The notes under the pieces were generated by a model. That model was not told the origin of the DNA, ran no database searches, and saw only the letters and a program-made list of their open reading frames with translations. DNA of 64,000 nt, taken from assembly GCF_000470315.2 (NCBI RefSeq), contig NZ_CBRF02000003.1, positions 62,001 through 126,000 on the forward strand, given 5' to 3'. The DNA is from Psychromonas sp. SP041. Lineage in GTDB: Bacteria > Pseudomonadota > Gammaproteobacteria > Enterobacterales > Psychromonadaceae. The translations under genes and the position numbers were made by a program. Position 1 is the first letter of the stretch. Each line of letters opens with the position of its first letter. This document shows positions 11,001 to 19,424 of the stretch, piece after piece.

Positions 11001-11663
11001 GATGAATTTTTCTAAAAAAAGTGCACTGTTACTAAAGTTGTTTTCACTTAACCTTTTGACTGAATCATAAGCTTGATTTAATTCTTCTGCGCTATTACAA
11101 CGCTGCATACCAATACCGCCGCCACCAGCAGTGCTTTTTAACATCACTGGGTAACCAATTTTTTCTGCGCACCTTAACGCATCATCGATATCTGCTAATA
11201 AATCACTGCCAGGTAATAGCGGTACGTTGGCTTTTTCTGCAATTTCACGGGCACGATGTTTAAGACCAAACTCCAACATTTGTTGCGAGGTTGGCCCTAA
11301 AAAGATCACCTCATTTTCTTCACAGGCTTGTACAAAATCAACATTTTCACTTAAGAATCCATAACCAGGATGAATCGCTTGTGCACCACACTGTTTTGCA
11401 ATGGCGATCACTTTTTTAATATCAAGATAAGTTTGTTTTGCGCCCCCTTCCCCTAATGAGAAAGCTTCGTCAGCTTGGGAAACATGAAGGCTATCGGCAT
11501 CAGCTAGGCTATAAATGGACACACTTTTAATGCCCATGGCTGATAATGTACGAATAATACGACAAGCAATAGCACCACGATTAGCAATCAAGACTTTAGT
11601 AAATATTTGAGGTGTTGCTTTAGTAGGCGTAATAGTTGGTGTTGTTATGGGTGTAGTAAGCAT
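8007..11663 (-). CDS. Biotin-dependent guanidine carboxylase (urea carboxylase family)
   Basis: It carboxylates guanidine (or, in true urea carboxylases, urea) using ATP and bicarbonate. The order of parts is: biotin carboxylase with the entry [14 protein letters not shown] near residue 24 and the glycine-rich ATP-grasp loop [11 protein letters not shown] near 176; a carboxyltransferase region built of KipA/KipI-like (AHS2/AHS1) domains from about 480 to 1050; and a biotin carrier domain with EAMKMEI, the biotinylated Lys being 1182. The length of 1218 residues is full. The context (guanidine-I riboswitch, two deiminase subunits, allophanate hydrolase) argues strongly for guanidine as substrate. 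It should depend on the BirA encoded at 34844-35815. A run of Thr-Pro repeats in the first 20 residues is unusual and may mean that the start is downstream. Confidence 0.9.
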   Translation of the reverse strand: MLTTPITTPTITPTKATPQIFTKVLIANRGAIACRIIRTLSAMGIKSVSIYSLADADSLHVSQADEAFSLGEGGAKQTYLDIKKVIAIAKQCGAQAIHPGYGFLSENVDFVQACEENEVIFLGPTSQQMLEFGLKHRAREIAEKANVPLLPGSDLLADIDDALRCAEKIGYPVMLKSTAGGGGIGMQRCNSAEELNQAYDSVKRLSENNFSNSALFLEKFIVQARHIEVQVFGDGEGHAIALGERDCSAQRRNQKVIEECPAPNLDDALRKELHSTATRLAASVNYRSAGTVEFVFDQQAQQFYFLEVNTRLQVEHGVTELVYNVDLVNWMVSLAAKQLAPLVELEQDLVAKGHAIQVRLYAEDANKSFQPSAGLISHVKWATEVDQGTLRIDHWLESGTEVSPFFDPMLAKVICHSESREQALTGLKQALINSEIYGIETNKDYLHQLLSSKVVEEAKLLTQTLNQFVYSPCSIDVLNGGTQTTIQDYPGRKGYWNIGVPPSGPMDSVSFRLANTLLGNSDEVAGLEITVSGPTLRFNSATRIVLTGSIIDALLDDVSVSNGMVINVQAGQTLTLGNIKGSGSRCYLSVQGGIQCPDYLGSKSTFTLGQFGGHAGRALRTGDVLHIEEVTECTEPKQAALLPEITDDWTIRVIYGPHGAPDFFCPEDIDAFFDATWKVHFNSSRTGVRLMGPKPKWARNDGGEAGLHPSNIHDNAYAVGTIDFTGDMPVILGPDGPSLGGFVCPVTIIKADLWKVGQLKAGASIRFQPVSILDAQQLEIQQIQQLQSGQFTEQKAPTELPETAIIKKIDKTEHNEQVVYRASGEDYLLVEYGQQVLDVALRFRVHALMLKLQDMNIVGIEELTPGIRSLQVHYDNLQLPLAQLLTLLAEAEQALGDISQLTVPSRIVHIPLSWDDYATRLAIKKYDELVRKDAPWCPDNIEFIRRINGLDSVEEVKEIVFNASYLVMGLGDVYLGAPVATPLDPRHRLVTTKYNPARTWTPENAVGIGGAYLCVYGMEGPGGYQFVGRTLQMWNRYRKTAEFEKPWLLRFFDQIKFYPVSSEELTQIRHDFPRGDYPLKIEETTFSLAEYQQSLCDAQDSIVTFKEKQQKAFEAERQRWQETGQANFVADEMTQVETDVISLTAEQRSVDSHVAGNIWKILVKPGEEVIAGQPLLILEAMKMEIEVVAPAAGIVSSLVQKEGAQVHAGQRLLILEKS

Positions 11664-11782
11664 AATCTTGACCTTTAACAGGTCGGGTCGTCCCGAAATA
11701 ATCTGAGCATTTTAACAAGGTCGTCCTTGTTAGCCCCTTAACGTATTACTAAATCATATTGTTATGATTTATCACCTCAAAT

Positions 11783-12421
11783 TTAATCCCAGATAATCAT
11801 TTCTACTGGTGTTGGATTGTAAGCATTACAAGGATTATTCAATTGTGGACAATTAGAAAGCAGTACAATGACATCCATTTTTGCGGTTAACTCAACATAC
11901 TTTCCGGCGCCACTAATACCATCAGCAAAACTTAAACCGCCCTCTTTATTAACCGGTACATTCATAAAAAAGTTAATATTATGGGTAATATCTTGTTTGC
12001 TTAAACCATACTGTGGGTTTTCAGCGACAGCGAGCAACCAACTATCACGGCAAGCATGCATACACTTTTTTTCAATCGCGTAACGCACGGTATTACTTTC
12101 TGTTGAGCAAGCACCACCTAAGGTATCGTGACGACCACAGGTATCAGCAGTAATTTCTAGCATTTCGTTACCGTCATTAGACAATAACTTGGTACCCGCC
12201 GTTAAATAAACATTACCTTGTTCGCGAATGGTATCCATGCAGCTATAACGTTCACTTGGATCATTTGCATTATAAAATAAAGTATCTGCAGCTTGGTTAC
12301 CCTCAAGATCTAAAATACGTAATGTTTGCCCTGCTTTAAGTACTTGCATGTAATAATCACCTGCAGGCACAGTATCGCTTCGTGTCGCATTTTCAGCTTT
12401 TAATTGGCTTGAAGTAATCAT
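11783..12421 (-). CDS. Carboxyguanidine deiminase subunit (DUF1989, formerly urea carboxylase-associated protein 1)
   Basis: It is one of a pair of homologous DUF1989 proteins now known to form the CgdAB carboxyguanidine deiminase, which converts carboxyguanidine to allophanate and ammonium. Family marks are [16 protein letters not shown] near residue 45, [12 protein letters not shown] near 95-106 and [11 protein letters not shown] near 121, with several Cys/His residues suited to metal binding. The length is 212 residues. The start follows the stop of the partner gene by 2 nt with a GGAG ribosome site. I do not assign CgdA or CgdB to the individual subunits, because I cannot tell them apart with certainty from memory. 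Confidence 0.85.
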   Translation of the reverse strand: MITSSQLKAENATRSDTVPAGDYYMQVLKAGQTLRILDLEGNQAADTLFYNANDPSERYSCMDTIREQGNVYLTAGTKLLSNDGNEMLEITADTCGRHDTLGGACSTESNTVRYAIEKKCMHACRDSWLLAVAENPQYGLSKQDITHNINFFMNVPVNKEGGLSFADGISGAGKYVELTAKMDVIVLLSNCPQLNNPCNAYNPTPVEMIIWD

Positions 12422-12423
12422 GG

Positions 12424-13269
12424 TTATGCTCCTTGTTTCGCAGTATGGCTATGGTGTGAATGAGTATGTGCATGCTGACAGTTATGCTGTTGATTAAATG
12501 TTTGATGAGCAGATTGAAAGTTATAGCGACGATTGTTTTCAAAACCACGTCCATTTTCATCACTAGAATTTAGGCATTTATCATCAGCGCTCATTTCAGG
12601 AGCAGTCCGTAAAGCAAGTTGTACGGAGCGATTTGGGTAGTCTGCTACAGGGTTCATTGGATGAGGACAGGTGGTAAAGACCACTAAGGTTTCCATTTCA
12701 AAACGTAATTCAACAACATCACCTGCTTTACTATGGTCAGTCACAAAACTTAAATCGCCTTCGTCAATAGTCTTAACTTGGCTAAAAATATTGATATTCG
12801 CCGCTAAATCTCGTTTACCTAGACCATATTTAGCCACTTCTACTAACAAACTATCGTATCCATTTTGTAACCAAGCATTACGATCGCCCTGGTAGTTTCT
12901 TACGCCCCATTTATCAGCCACTTTTTGTTTATTGGCGACTCCACCGACACTATCAATCCACTGGGTATCATCTCGTACAATAGAACAAAAAATACGTCCC
13001 ATATCAGAATACAAACAATGTCCATGGGTTAATTTAAAGGTGTGCTGGCACTTTAAAGTGTCTGGCGCGTTATAACGCTCTAATAAATTTTTTGGGTTAT
13101 AAAACAACATAGAAACATTAGCACCACCTTCGATATCGGTTAGTGACAATATTTGCCCAGCAGGAATAACCATTGACCAATGACTTGCACCTGGAATGGT
13201 ATCTTCATAAATGATGCTTGATTGCTGTTGTGATAGTAACTGCTCTTGTGACAGTGATGTATTACTCAT
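12424..13269 (-). CDS. Carboxyguanidine deiminase subunit with His-rich tail (DUF1989)
   Basis: This is the second DUF1989 subunit of the carboxyguanidine deiminase. Its core shares motifs with its partner ([40 protein letters not shown]). I place the start at 13269, where ATG is preceded by AGGAG at a spacing of 7 nt. A longer reading from 13290 has no ribosome site. With this start the gene overlaps the ATPase stop by 8 nt. The last 30 residues form an extra tail with eight histidines and one cysteine ([13 protein letters not shown]), which looks like a metal-binding or metal-storage extension and is not needed for the fold. Confidence 0.85.
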   Translation of the reverse strand: MSNTSLSQEQLLSQQQSSIIYEDTIPGASHWSMVIPAGQILSLTDIEGGANVSMLFYNPKNLLERYNAPDTLKCQHTFKLTHGHCLYSDMGRIFCSIVRDDTQWIDSVGGVANKQKVADKWGVRNYQGDRNAWLQNGYDSLLVEVAKYGLGKRDLAANINIFSQVKTIDEGDLSFVTDHSKAGDVVELRFEMETLVVFTTCPHPMNPVADYPNRSVQLALRTAPEMSADDKCLNSSDENGRGFENNRRYNFQSAHQTFNQQHNCQHAHTHSHHSHTAKQGA

Positions 13270-14095
13270 GAGTATTCTCCTGAACAGCATCTTTTGCTGT
13301 TGCTTGTTTGTCGATTAAAGATTGAATGGATGTAGGTATAACATGCTCTGAATTGAGCGCTATATCGTAAACAATTTGTGCCCCAAAACGCTCCGGCTGA
13401 TGAGGGTCAATACGCGGTTTGTCTAAGACTAAAATACGCGAACCTAAACTAAATCCTTCGGATAAGTCATGAGTGATCATAAACACGGTCAAACCGCGCT
13501 TTTTCCATAGCTCACTAATTAACTTATGCATATCTTTACGGATACCTGGATCTAATGCCCCAAAAGGTTCATCAAGTAATAAAATACGCGGTTCTTTGAT
13601 CAACGCTTGTGCAATCGCTAGACGTTGTTGCATGCCACCCGATAGTTCATTGGGGTAGCGCATCGCAGCGTCAGCAAGACCGACAGCGGTTAACATATCC
13701 AATGCTTTTTCACGTAAGCTTTCGCGTTGCTTTCCAAACACTTTACCCAGTAAAGGCGAGGCTGAAAATTCACCGCCTAACATGACATTTTCTAACGCAT
13801 TAAGGTGTGGAAAAGCAGAGTATTTTTGAAACACAATACCGCGCGTTTCATTCGGTTCGGCGGGCATCGGTTGTCCATCTAGCAGAATCGTTCCACGGCT
13901 AGGCGACTCGGTGCCTAACAACATATCTAAGAAGGTTGTTTTACCACACCCAGAGGCGCCAACAATACTCACAAATTCGCCCGGTTGTACTGATAAATTA
14001 AGTTTTTCTAGTACGATATGGTCGCCATACTCTTTCCATACTTGTTTAATTTCAATAATGGGTTGAGACGTTTTTTTAACAGATGAATCATTCAT
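13262..14095 (-). CDS. ABC transporter ATP-binding protein, NitT/TauT type
   Basis: This is the cytoplasmic ATPase of the importer that heads the operon. Visible parts are Walker A GASGCGKTT near residue 41, the signature LSGGMQQRL near 150, Walker B ILLLDEPFGALD near 171 and the switch histidine in MITHDLSEG near 206. The sequence resembles SsuB/TauB/NrtD-type ATPases. It overlaps the permease stop by 1 nt (TAATG) and the downstream deiminase start by 8 nt. Its likely cargo is guanidine or a related guanidinium compound, inferred from the operon and riboswitch and not from the protein. Confidence 0.9.
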   Translation of the reverse strand: MNDSSVKKTSQPIIEIKQVWKEYGDHIVLEKLNLSVQPGEFVSIVGASGCGKTTFLDMLLGTESPSRGTILLDGQPMPAEPNETRGIVFQKYSAFPHLNALENVMLGGEFSASPLLGKVFGKQRESLREKALDMLTAVGLADAAMRYPNELSGGMQQRLAIAQALIKEPRILLLDEPFGALDPGIRKDMHKLISELWKKRGLTVFMITHDLSEGFSLGSRILVLDKPRIDPHQPERFGAQIVYDIALNSEHVIPTSIQSLIDKQATAKDAVQENTHE

Positions 14096-14916
14096 TATTC
14101 TTCTCCTCTTTTACCGTGATACCAAGGAAAAGCACGTTTAGAAATCAATCGTAAAATGGTGTCCATTAAGAAAGCTAATACCGCAATCCAAAGTACATAA
14201 GGTAAAATCACATCCATTGCTAAATAACGACGAATTAAAAAGATGCGATATCCTAACCCTTCCGTTGCCGCAATCGCTTCACCAGCAATCAAGAACAACC
14301 ATGCACTGCCTAACGTTAAACGTACGGCATTCAACAATGGAGGTAATACCTGTGGCAACACCACTCGAAGCATAATTTGCCACGTATTGGCGCCTAAAGT
14401 TTGCGCTTTTAATAGCTGCTCAACGGGTAATGATTGAGTGCGTAGCTGCAAATCACGTATTAAAATCGGACAGATACCAATAATAATAAGCATGACTTTA
14501 GATAACTCACCTAAACCAAACACAATAAATAATATAGGTAATATCGCCATCGGGGGAATTAAAGAAATAGCTGTCACTAAAGGTGATAACGTTGCACGAA
14601 ACAAAGGCAACATACCATTAGCAACACCAATAACTAAACCAATCAAGGCACTGATACCAACCCCTAGCAATAAACGTTGCAAGCTTGAAATAGTATCAAC
14701 CCATAACAGATATTCACCAGTACGTTTACTCGGTTCAAATGCCATACGCTGTATCGCATCGGCAAAGCTTGACCATGAAGGTAATAGTTTGTCACTTGGG
14801 TTTTCTAATAAGCGAGCATCTGAGGCCAGCGTATAGATAATTAACAAGATAACAAAAGGTAATAGATTTAAAGCAAGTCGCATTAAGCGACTTGGCTTAC
14901 TATTCATCAGACGCAT
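14095..14916 (-). CDS. ABC transporter permease, NitT/TauT type
   Basis: This is the inner-membrane subunit of the importer. It has about six hydrophobic segments, beginning with one at residues 13-29. The EAA-type cytoplasmic loop (EQLLKAQTLGANTWQIMLRV) before a proline-rich LPQVLPPLLNA stretch contacts the ATPase. The length of 273 residues is usual. The gene lies 11 nt after the substrate-binding protein gene, so operon membership is secure. Confidence 0.9.
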   Translation of the reverse strand: MRLMNSKPSRLMRLALNLLPFVILLIIYTLASDARLLENPSDKLLPSWSSFADAIQRMAFEPSKRTGEYLLWVDTISSLQRLLLGVGISALIGLVIGVANGMLPLFRATLSPLVTAISLIPPMAILPILFIVFGLGELSKVMLIIIGICPILIRDLQLRTQSLPVEQLLKAQTLGANTWQIMLRVVLPQVLPPLLNAVRLTLGSAWLFLIAGEAIAATEGLGYRIFLIRRYLAMDVILPYVLWIAVLAFLMDTILRLISKRAFPWYHGKRGEE

Positions 14917-14927
14917 AGTGGTCAGCC

Positions 14928-16016
14928 TTATAGTTTTTTATCGATAGCCATTTGCATATATAAAGGATCAAAACGTAACTTTATATTTTGCTTATCACCA
15001 TAAATACCACTGGGTGTTTCAATACCAATAAATTTTGCATCGGCAGCGCCTTCACCTAATAAACCGTGGTCAAACGAAAATTCTGCTACTTTACCCATGG
15101 TATTAATTAGGTCTGCACTGTTGTTAAATGCCACTGCATCTTCAGCATTGAAAAACATTTTTGTAGAAGCAAGTTGAGCATCATATCCAGCTAAATCAGT
15201 GCCTGAAGCTTCAGCCATCAATGTTCTCGCATCAATCGCTTGTTGGCTGCTACCTTGCATAGTGCCCATGATCTCATACCACGCACCAGTTAAGGCTTTA
15301 GCCAATTTAGGGTTATCGGCCAATGTTTTGGTGTTGATCATCAGCAGGTCAATAATTTCACCAGGGACCATTGAAGAGTCAAATACTTTGCTTGTATTTG
15401 GCATTGCAGTGATTTCACTTAACAGAGGGTTCCAAGTAGTAACTGAAGTCACATCATCAGTGGTAAATGCAGCAACAAGGTCTGCATCTGACGTATTAAC
15501 AACACGTACATCACGTTCAGTTAGTGACACTGAGTCCAAGGCGCGCGCTAATAAATAATGGGAAACACTTAACTCGACTAAGTTAACGTTTTGACCTTTA
15601 ATATCTGCCAGTGTTTTATCGCCCTTAAGCACAACACCATCATTACCATTTGAAAAATCACCAATGATAACGGCAGTAGAGTCAACACCACTCGCAGCAG
15701 GAATGGTTAATGCATCCATATTGGTCATAACCGTTGCATCAAAGCCACCTGCGGTATATTGATTAATTGATTCGACATAATCATTAACTTGTACCACTTC
15801 GATATCAATATCGTATTTATCAGCCCACTTTTTAACAATGCCCGATGCATTACCATAATCCCAAGGCATCCAACCGACATAAATAGTCCAAGCTAAGCGA
15901 AATGTTGATTTTGTTTCTGCAACTGCAGTAGAAGGGGTAAGAATGACAGCACAACATAGTGTGCCGATAGTGAGTAATTTTGTAGCAGAGTGACGTAAGT
16001 ATTTAGTAAGTTCCAT
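14928..16016 (-). CDS. ABC transporter substrate-binding protein (guanidine-associated)
   Basis: This is a periplasmic binding protein of the NMT1/SsuA-like class, of the kind long labelled putative urea ABC transporter binding protein. A signal peptide covers residues 1-33 with likely cleavage after AVA. The mature part starts with an aromatic-rich pocket segment (WTIYVGWMPWDYG) that could bind a planar guanidinium. It is the first gene of the operon and lies about 50 nt downstream of the guanidine-I riboswitch, so its expression should rise with guanidine. Direct evidence of the ligand is lacking. Confidence 0.88.
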   Translation of the reverse strand: MELTKYLRHSATKLLTIGTLCCAVILTPSTAVAETKSTFRLAWTIYVGWMPWDYGNASGIVKKWADKYDIDIEVVQVNDYVESINQYTAGGFDATVMTNMDALTIPAASGVDSTAVIIGDFSNGNDGVVLKGDKTLADIKGQNVNLVELSVSHYLLARALDSVSLTERDVRVVNTSDADLVAAFTTDDVTSVTTWNPLLSEITAMPNTSKVFDSSMVPGEIIDLLMINTKTLADNPKLAKALTGAWYEIMGTMQGSSQQAIDARTLMAEASGTDLAGYDAQLASTKMFFNAEDAVAFNNSADLINTMGKVAEFSFDHGLLGEGAADAKFIGIETPSGIYGDKQNIKLRFDPLYMQMAIDKKL

Positions 16017-16035
16017 ATATTTATCCTTAATTACA

Positions 16036-16059
16036 CTGAAAAAGCATGAGAGACATTGC
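16036..16059 (-). terminator. Weak hairpin with U-tract after the riboswitch, candidate expression platform
   Basis: Read on the minus strand, AGC(A)ATG and CATGCT can pair around a TCTCT loop, followed by TTTTT. This lies between the aptamer and the first start codon, where a ligand-controlled terminator is expected. The GGGAGA end of the aptamer could alternatively pair with the CTCTC of the loop, which would give two competing structures. The stem is only 6 bp with one bulge, so this is tentative. Confidence 0.4.
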
Positions 16060-16060
16060 T

Positions 16061-16165
16061 CTAATCTTCTCCCGGGCTTTTATCCCTCCGTGTAACCTTT
16101 AGATAATAAAGGTCGACAACTCTCGGTCCAGTCGCTTAAAAAGCCGGAACCCTAGATGTCTATTA
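16061..16165 (-). ncRNA. Guanidine-I riboswitch (ykkC)
   Basis: On the minus strand the leader carries the conserved blocks of the guanidine-I aptamer in order: CTAGGGTTCCGG, CTGGACCGAGAG, ACACGG, then GGGATAAAAGCCCGGGAGA just before a closing ATCT/AGAT pairing. The match to the ykkC consensus is unmistakable. It lies directly upstream of the importer/guanidine carboxylase operon. In this class guanidinium binding normally turns genes on by preventing termination. Confidence 0.95.
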
Positions 16166-16421
16166 CCAAATTGTAGATACGGCAACGTTAATTGCCAATA
16201 TCTCTCATACGAGAATTTAAAATACAGCAAATATAATGCCAATTAACAATAATCAATAATTACAATGAGATAGATATATTCAGGAATTCTTATTGATCTA
16301 ATTGGTGCACCATAAAGGATCATAAAAAGTAAATTGCACCAAAACGTTCTATTTTAATTAAACTTACGTAGTGCTTTTTCAAATAAGAATTATCAATTAT
16401 TCATTTAGTTATCAACTAATA

Positions 16422-16618
16422 TAACCTCAATTCTGGTTAATGAAAGCGGAATTACACTTAAAATCATAAGGTTATATTTTTTACTCTACAGTGCCGTTAG
16501 TTTTGTGTAGTTCAAGGCGAATTATTGAAGCAATAACGGGTTATTGAGAAATAATTTAACGCAGAAATCCGCGGAAATAGCGGTGTTGTATAGCTTTGCT
16601 TATCCAGAACTGAGGTTA
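16422..16618. repeat. MITE-like element, family 2, complete copy (197 bp)
   Basis: It begins TAACCTCAATTCTGG and ends with the inverted CCAGAACTGAGGTTA. The 26-bp ends match at 22 positions. The interior has no open frame. A second copy lacking the left end is at 54280-54451. No transposase gene is nearby, so this looks like a non-autonomous miniature element. Confidence 0.75.
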
Positions 16619-16805
16619 ATATAAGTATCTAAAGAAATATTTAGGATTTAAAGACTGCAGTAGATTTATAGATTTTTGAAATGTAGAAAGATATAGCCAT
16701 TATTTCATATAAAAACCAAATTTATTAATCGACATTAACATCTTAACCTTAGTAACTGGCAGTTTAAAAATTGAAATAATCCACCTCACTATCGCTTAAT
16801 AACAT
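16619..16805. other. Non-coding AT-rich spacer
   Basis: No gene, repeat or clear signal is seen between the family-2 element and the terminator of the C-N hydrolase gene. The stretch 16166-16421, between the riboswitch and the element, likewise shows no gene and presumably holds the guanidine operon promoter. Confidence 0.5.
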
Positions 16806-16841
16806 AAAATTTTAAAAGGCTTTATCGCCTTTTAAAATTTT
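16806..16841. terminator. Strong terminator downstream of the C-N hydrolase gene
   Basis: AAAATTTTAAAAGGC (16806-16820) pairs perfectly with GCCTTTTAAAATTTT (16827-16841) around the loop TTTATC. The GGC/GCC top with A/T-rich flanks forms a terminator in either direction. It lies 57 nt beyond the stop of the minus-strand gene. Confidence 0.85.
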
Positions 16842-16897
16842 AATCTAAATAATCAAACACGCTACAGCCTTTTAATGACTGCTGAAAACTGTTCCTG

Positions 16898-17776
16898 TCA
16901 TCGCTTTCTTGCTTCCCATGTTAATGGATTTATTTCTCCGTTCTCATAGATTGGTAGCTTCAGCGGTTTATCATCAGGTAAGAATTGAGCCCATGTTCTA
17001 TTTAAGGCACATACCCCATACTCTCTAACCTTCCTAACTTCGTCTGTGTTTATAACATCCGTTAAGATAAAATCTGAGACACCTGGTGATTTTGCCCTAA
17101 TATTACCTTCAGGATCAATAATAATACTTTCCCCCGTTCCCGCTGGAGCGGATGCATTAACACTGGCAATATAAACCTGATTCATAATCGCTTGTGCTTG
17201 CAACAAGATAAGTTCTTTACTACGGTCGCATGTTGACGTTTGAACTAAATTTAGAATCAAATCAGCTCCCATCCATGATAGCTGACGGATAACTTCAGGA
17301 AACCAAATGTCATAACAGACACAAAGCCCAACCCTGCCAAAACCAGGGATATCGAATACATTTAATTCATTACCTGGTTTAAATGGTTCAAACGGACGCC
17401 ATGGAAAACATTTACGATAACTCGTAACTAATTCTCCTTCTGGTGAATACACTACTGCTGTACAGTAAATATCATCCCCTTCCCCCTTTTCAATAACAGT
17501 GCCTGGAATTAGCCAAATATTATTTTCTTTGGCTATTTTAGCAAGTCTCTGACCTCTCGGCCCATCAAGCGGTTCAGCTGCTTCATAGTACATTTTTTTT
17601 CGTTCTGCCCGAGTGCCTTCGGCTCGGCACAAATGAATTTCAGGGTAAACGATCATTTTTGTCTTTTCGAAATCAGACTTAAGCTCTATTATTTCGGCTT
17701 CAAACTCGTCTAAGCTTTGAGCAGTAGGTAAACGAGATGGAGATTGCATCAATAATATAGGTAAATGGTGAAACAT
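16898..17776 (-). CDS. Carbon-nitrogen hydrolase (nitrilase superfamily amidase)
   Basis: The three catalytic residues of the superfamily are present: Glu46 in YPEIHLC, Lys122 in SYRKCFPW and Cys154 in CVCYDIWFPE. The length of 292 residues is typical. The gene starts 3 nt after the permease stop, so the two form one operon, and a GABA transaminase and semialdehyde dehydrogenase lie just beyond. The reaction is probably hydrolysis of an amide, carbamoyl or guanidino-derived C-N bond in an imported polyamine-like compound, feeding GABA to GabT. The exact substrate cannot be read from sequence. N-carbamoylputrescine amidase and omega-amidase activities are alternatives. Confidence 0.85.
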   Translation of the reverse strand: MFHHLPILLMQSPSRLPTAQSLDEFEAEIIELKSDFEKTKMIVYPEIHLCRAEGTRAERKKMYYEAAEPLDGPRGQRLAKIAKENNIWLIPGTVIEKGEGDDIYCTAVVYSPEGELVTSYRKCFPWRPFEPFKPGNELNVFDIPGFGRVGLCVCYDIWFPEVIRQLSWMGADLILNLVQTSTCDRSKELILLQAQAIMNQVYIASVNASAPAGTGESIIIDPEGNIRAKSPGVSDFILTDVINTDEVRKVREYGVCALNRTWAQFLPDDKPLKLPIYENGEINPLTWEARKR

Positions 17777-17779
17777 TTT

Positions 17780-19114
17780 TTAAGATTCCTCAAAATGAAG
17801 AGTAGGAGTCGGTTGGGTGAATCCTTTTGTTAAATAAACTAAATAGATAAAACCTAAACCCAGCCAAATTGATCCAACAGTCAACGCATTAAGATCTAGC
17901 TTAGTCATAAGGAAAAAAGTCACAATGGTTCCAATTGCAGGGAAAACTAAGTTAAGAATTTTAGAACCTGTCGTAACCCCTTTTTTAGTATCTTTAACAA
18001 AAGTAAAGATGACAGACATATTAACAAATATAAATGCAACAAATGCACCGAAGTTAATCAAAGATGCAGCTTGCATAACATCAAAAAACAAAGCGAGGCT
18101 GGCAGCAATAGCAGATAAAAGAACACCACCAATTGGCGTTAAGTATTTAGGGTGTAAAAAACCAAATATTTTTTTAGGTAAAACACCATCTCTTCCCATT
18201 GCAAAGAGTAATCTTGACACACTTGCCTGAGCAGAAATACCAGACATAAATTGTGCTGTAATCATCGCAGCTAAGAAAATAGCAGCGAAGAAATTTCCAC
18301 CTATTTTAGCTGCAATTTCAAAAGCAGCTGAATCAGTATCATTAAAAATAAACCCAGGATGAACTAATTGTGTTGTATACCCAACACCGACGTAAATAAC
18401 ACCAGCAAAAAGAGTACAAAGCATAATTGCTTTTGGAACTGTTTTTTCTGGTTCAATCGTTTCTTCTGTAAAAGTCGTGATCGCATCAAAACCAAGAAAA
18501 GCATATGCCGCAATACTAGAGCCCGCTAATACAATAGACAAGCTACTAGACTCATTAAAGAAGGGAGTTAAACTAAATAGACTGGTAATTCCGCCATTTC
18601 CATAAATATCACCTAGTGATAAAGCCACGAATATCACCATTGCTGCTAATTGAAATATCATTAATACTGAATTTAATTTTGCAGCTGCTTTAACACCTAC
18701 ATAGTTAATACAAGTAGTTAACACTACAAAACCAATTAAAAATAACCATTGTGGGACTTCAGGGAATTGAGCGCCTAAATAAGCAGCACCAATTAACCAT
18801 ATCACCATTGGTAAGAAAAAATAGTCTAATAAAATAGTCCAACCAACCATAAAGCCAACTCGACTATCGATACTCTTAGTTGCAAAAGTATATGCAGATC
18901 CTGCAATGGGATACCTACGGGCCATAATTCCATAGCTATTTGCAGTAAAAAGCATTGCAAAAGTAGTAATTAAAAAAGCCATTGGTACAGTGCCGTTACT
19001 TGCTTCTGCAATTATTCCAAATGTTCCTAGAACAATTAACGGGGTCATATAAGCCAATCCCATTATAATTAGTGGCCATAGTGTTAAGGTTCTAGTTAAT
19101 TTCAAACTTGTCAT
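17780..19114 (-). CDS. APC-family permease resembling putrescine importer PuuP
   Basis: This is an inner-membrane proton-coupled amino acid/polyamine importer of the APC superfamily with about twelve hydrophobic segments. Stretches such as MGLAYMTPLIV near residue 18, YPIAGSAYTFATKSI near 69 and GFMVGWTILLDYFFLPM near 87 are very like E. coli PuuP. The length of 444 residues is normal. A GGAG ribosome site precedes the ATG. It is co-transcribed with the C-N hydrolase and divergent from a LuxR-type regulator about 310 nt away. Import of putrescine, GABA or a substituted aminobutyramide is likely. Confidence 0.82.
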   Translation of the reverse strand: MTSLKLTRTLTLWPLIIMGLAYMTPLIVLGTFGIIAEASNGTVPMAFLITTFAMLFTANSYGIMARRYPIAGSAYTFATKSIDSRVGFMVGWTILLDYFFLPMVIWLIGAAYLGAQFPEVPQWLFLIGFVVLTTCINYVGVKAAAKLNSVLMIFQLAAMVIFVALSLGDIYGNGGITSLFSLTPFFNESSSLSIVLAGSSIAAYAFLGFDAITTFTEETIEPEKTVPKAIMLCTLFAGVIYVGVGYTTQLVHPGFIFNDTDSAAFEIAAKIGGNFFAAIFLAAMITAQFMSGISAQASVSRLLFAMGRDGVLPKKIFGFLHPKYLTPIGGVLLSAIAASLALFFDVMQAASLINFGAFVAFIFVNMSVIFTFVKDTKKGVTTGSKILNLVFPAIGTIVTFFLMTKLDLNALTVGSIWLGLGFIYLVYLTKGFTQPTPTLHFEES

Positions 19115-19424
19115 TTTATATCTCCATATATTTTAAATTAAAGTGTTTTTAATAAAATTACTGAACGAGGATATTTCTAGTTACAAGAACAGAGTTACTG
19201 TTTACACCTCAAAATGGATGCTGTAATAACCAATAATCAAAGTACTTTTATTCTTATTTTTTCTGTATTTATATTTTAAAACTCCATAAATACAACCAAA
19301 AAATAACCCGCTAATTGAAGTTTTATAATAAAATCGACATGAGAAGGGGTATATAACCCCAGTGTGGTATAGTTGATAAAAATGAGATGTAGATGTTTTT
19401 TTATACAACTAGGAAATGTATTTA

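Noticed and set aside
8007..11663. Naming the carboxylase as urea carboxylase of a urea-degrading operon
   Set aside because: The guanidine-I riboswitch and the two DUF1989 deiminase subunits point to guanidine; the urea label is a legacy of the family name.
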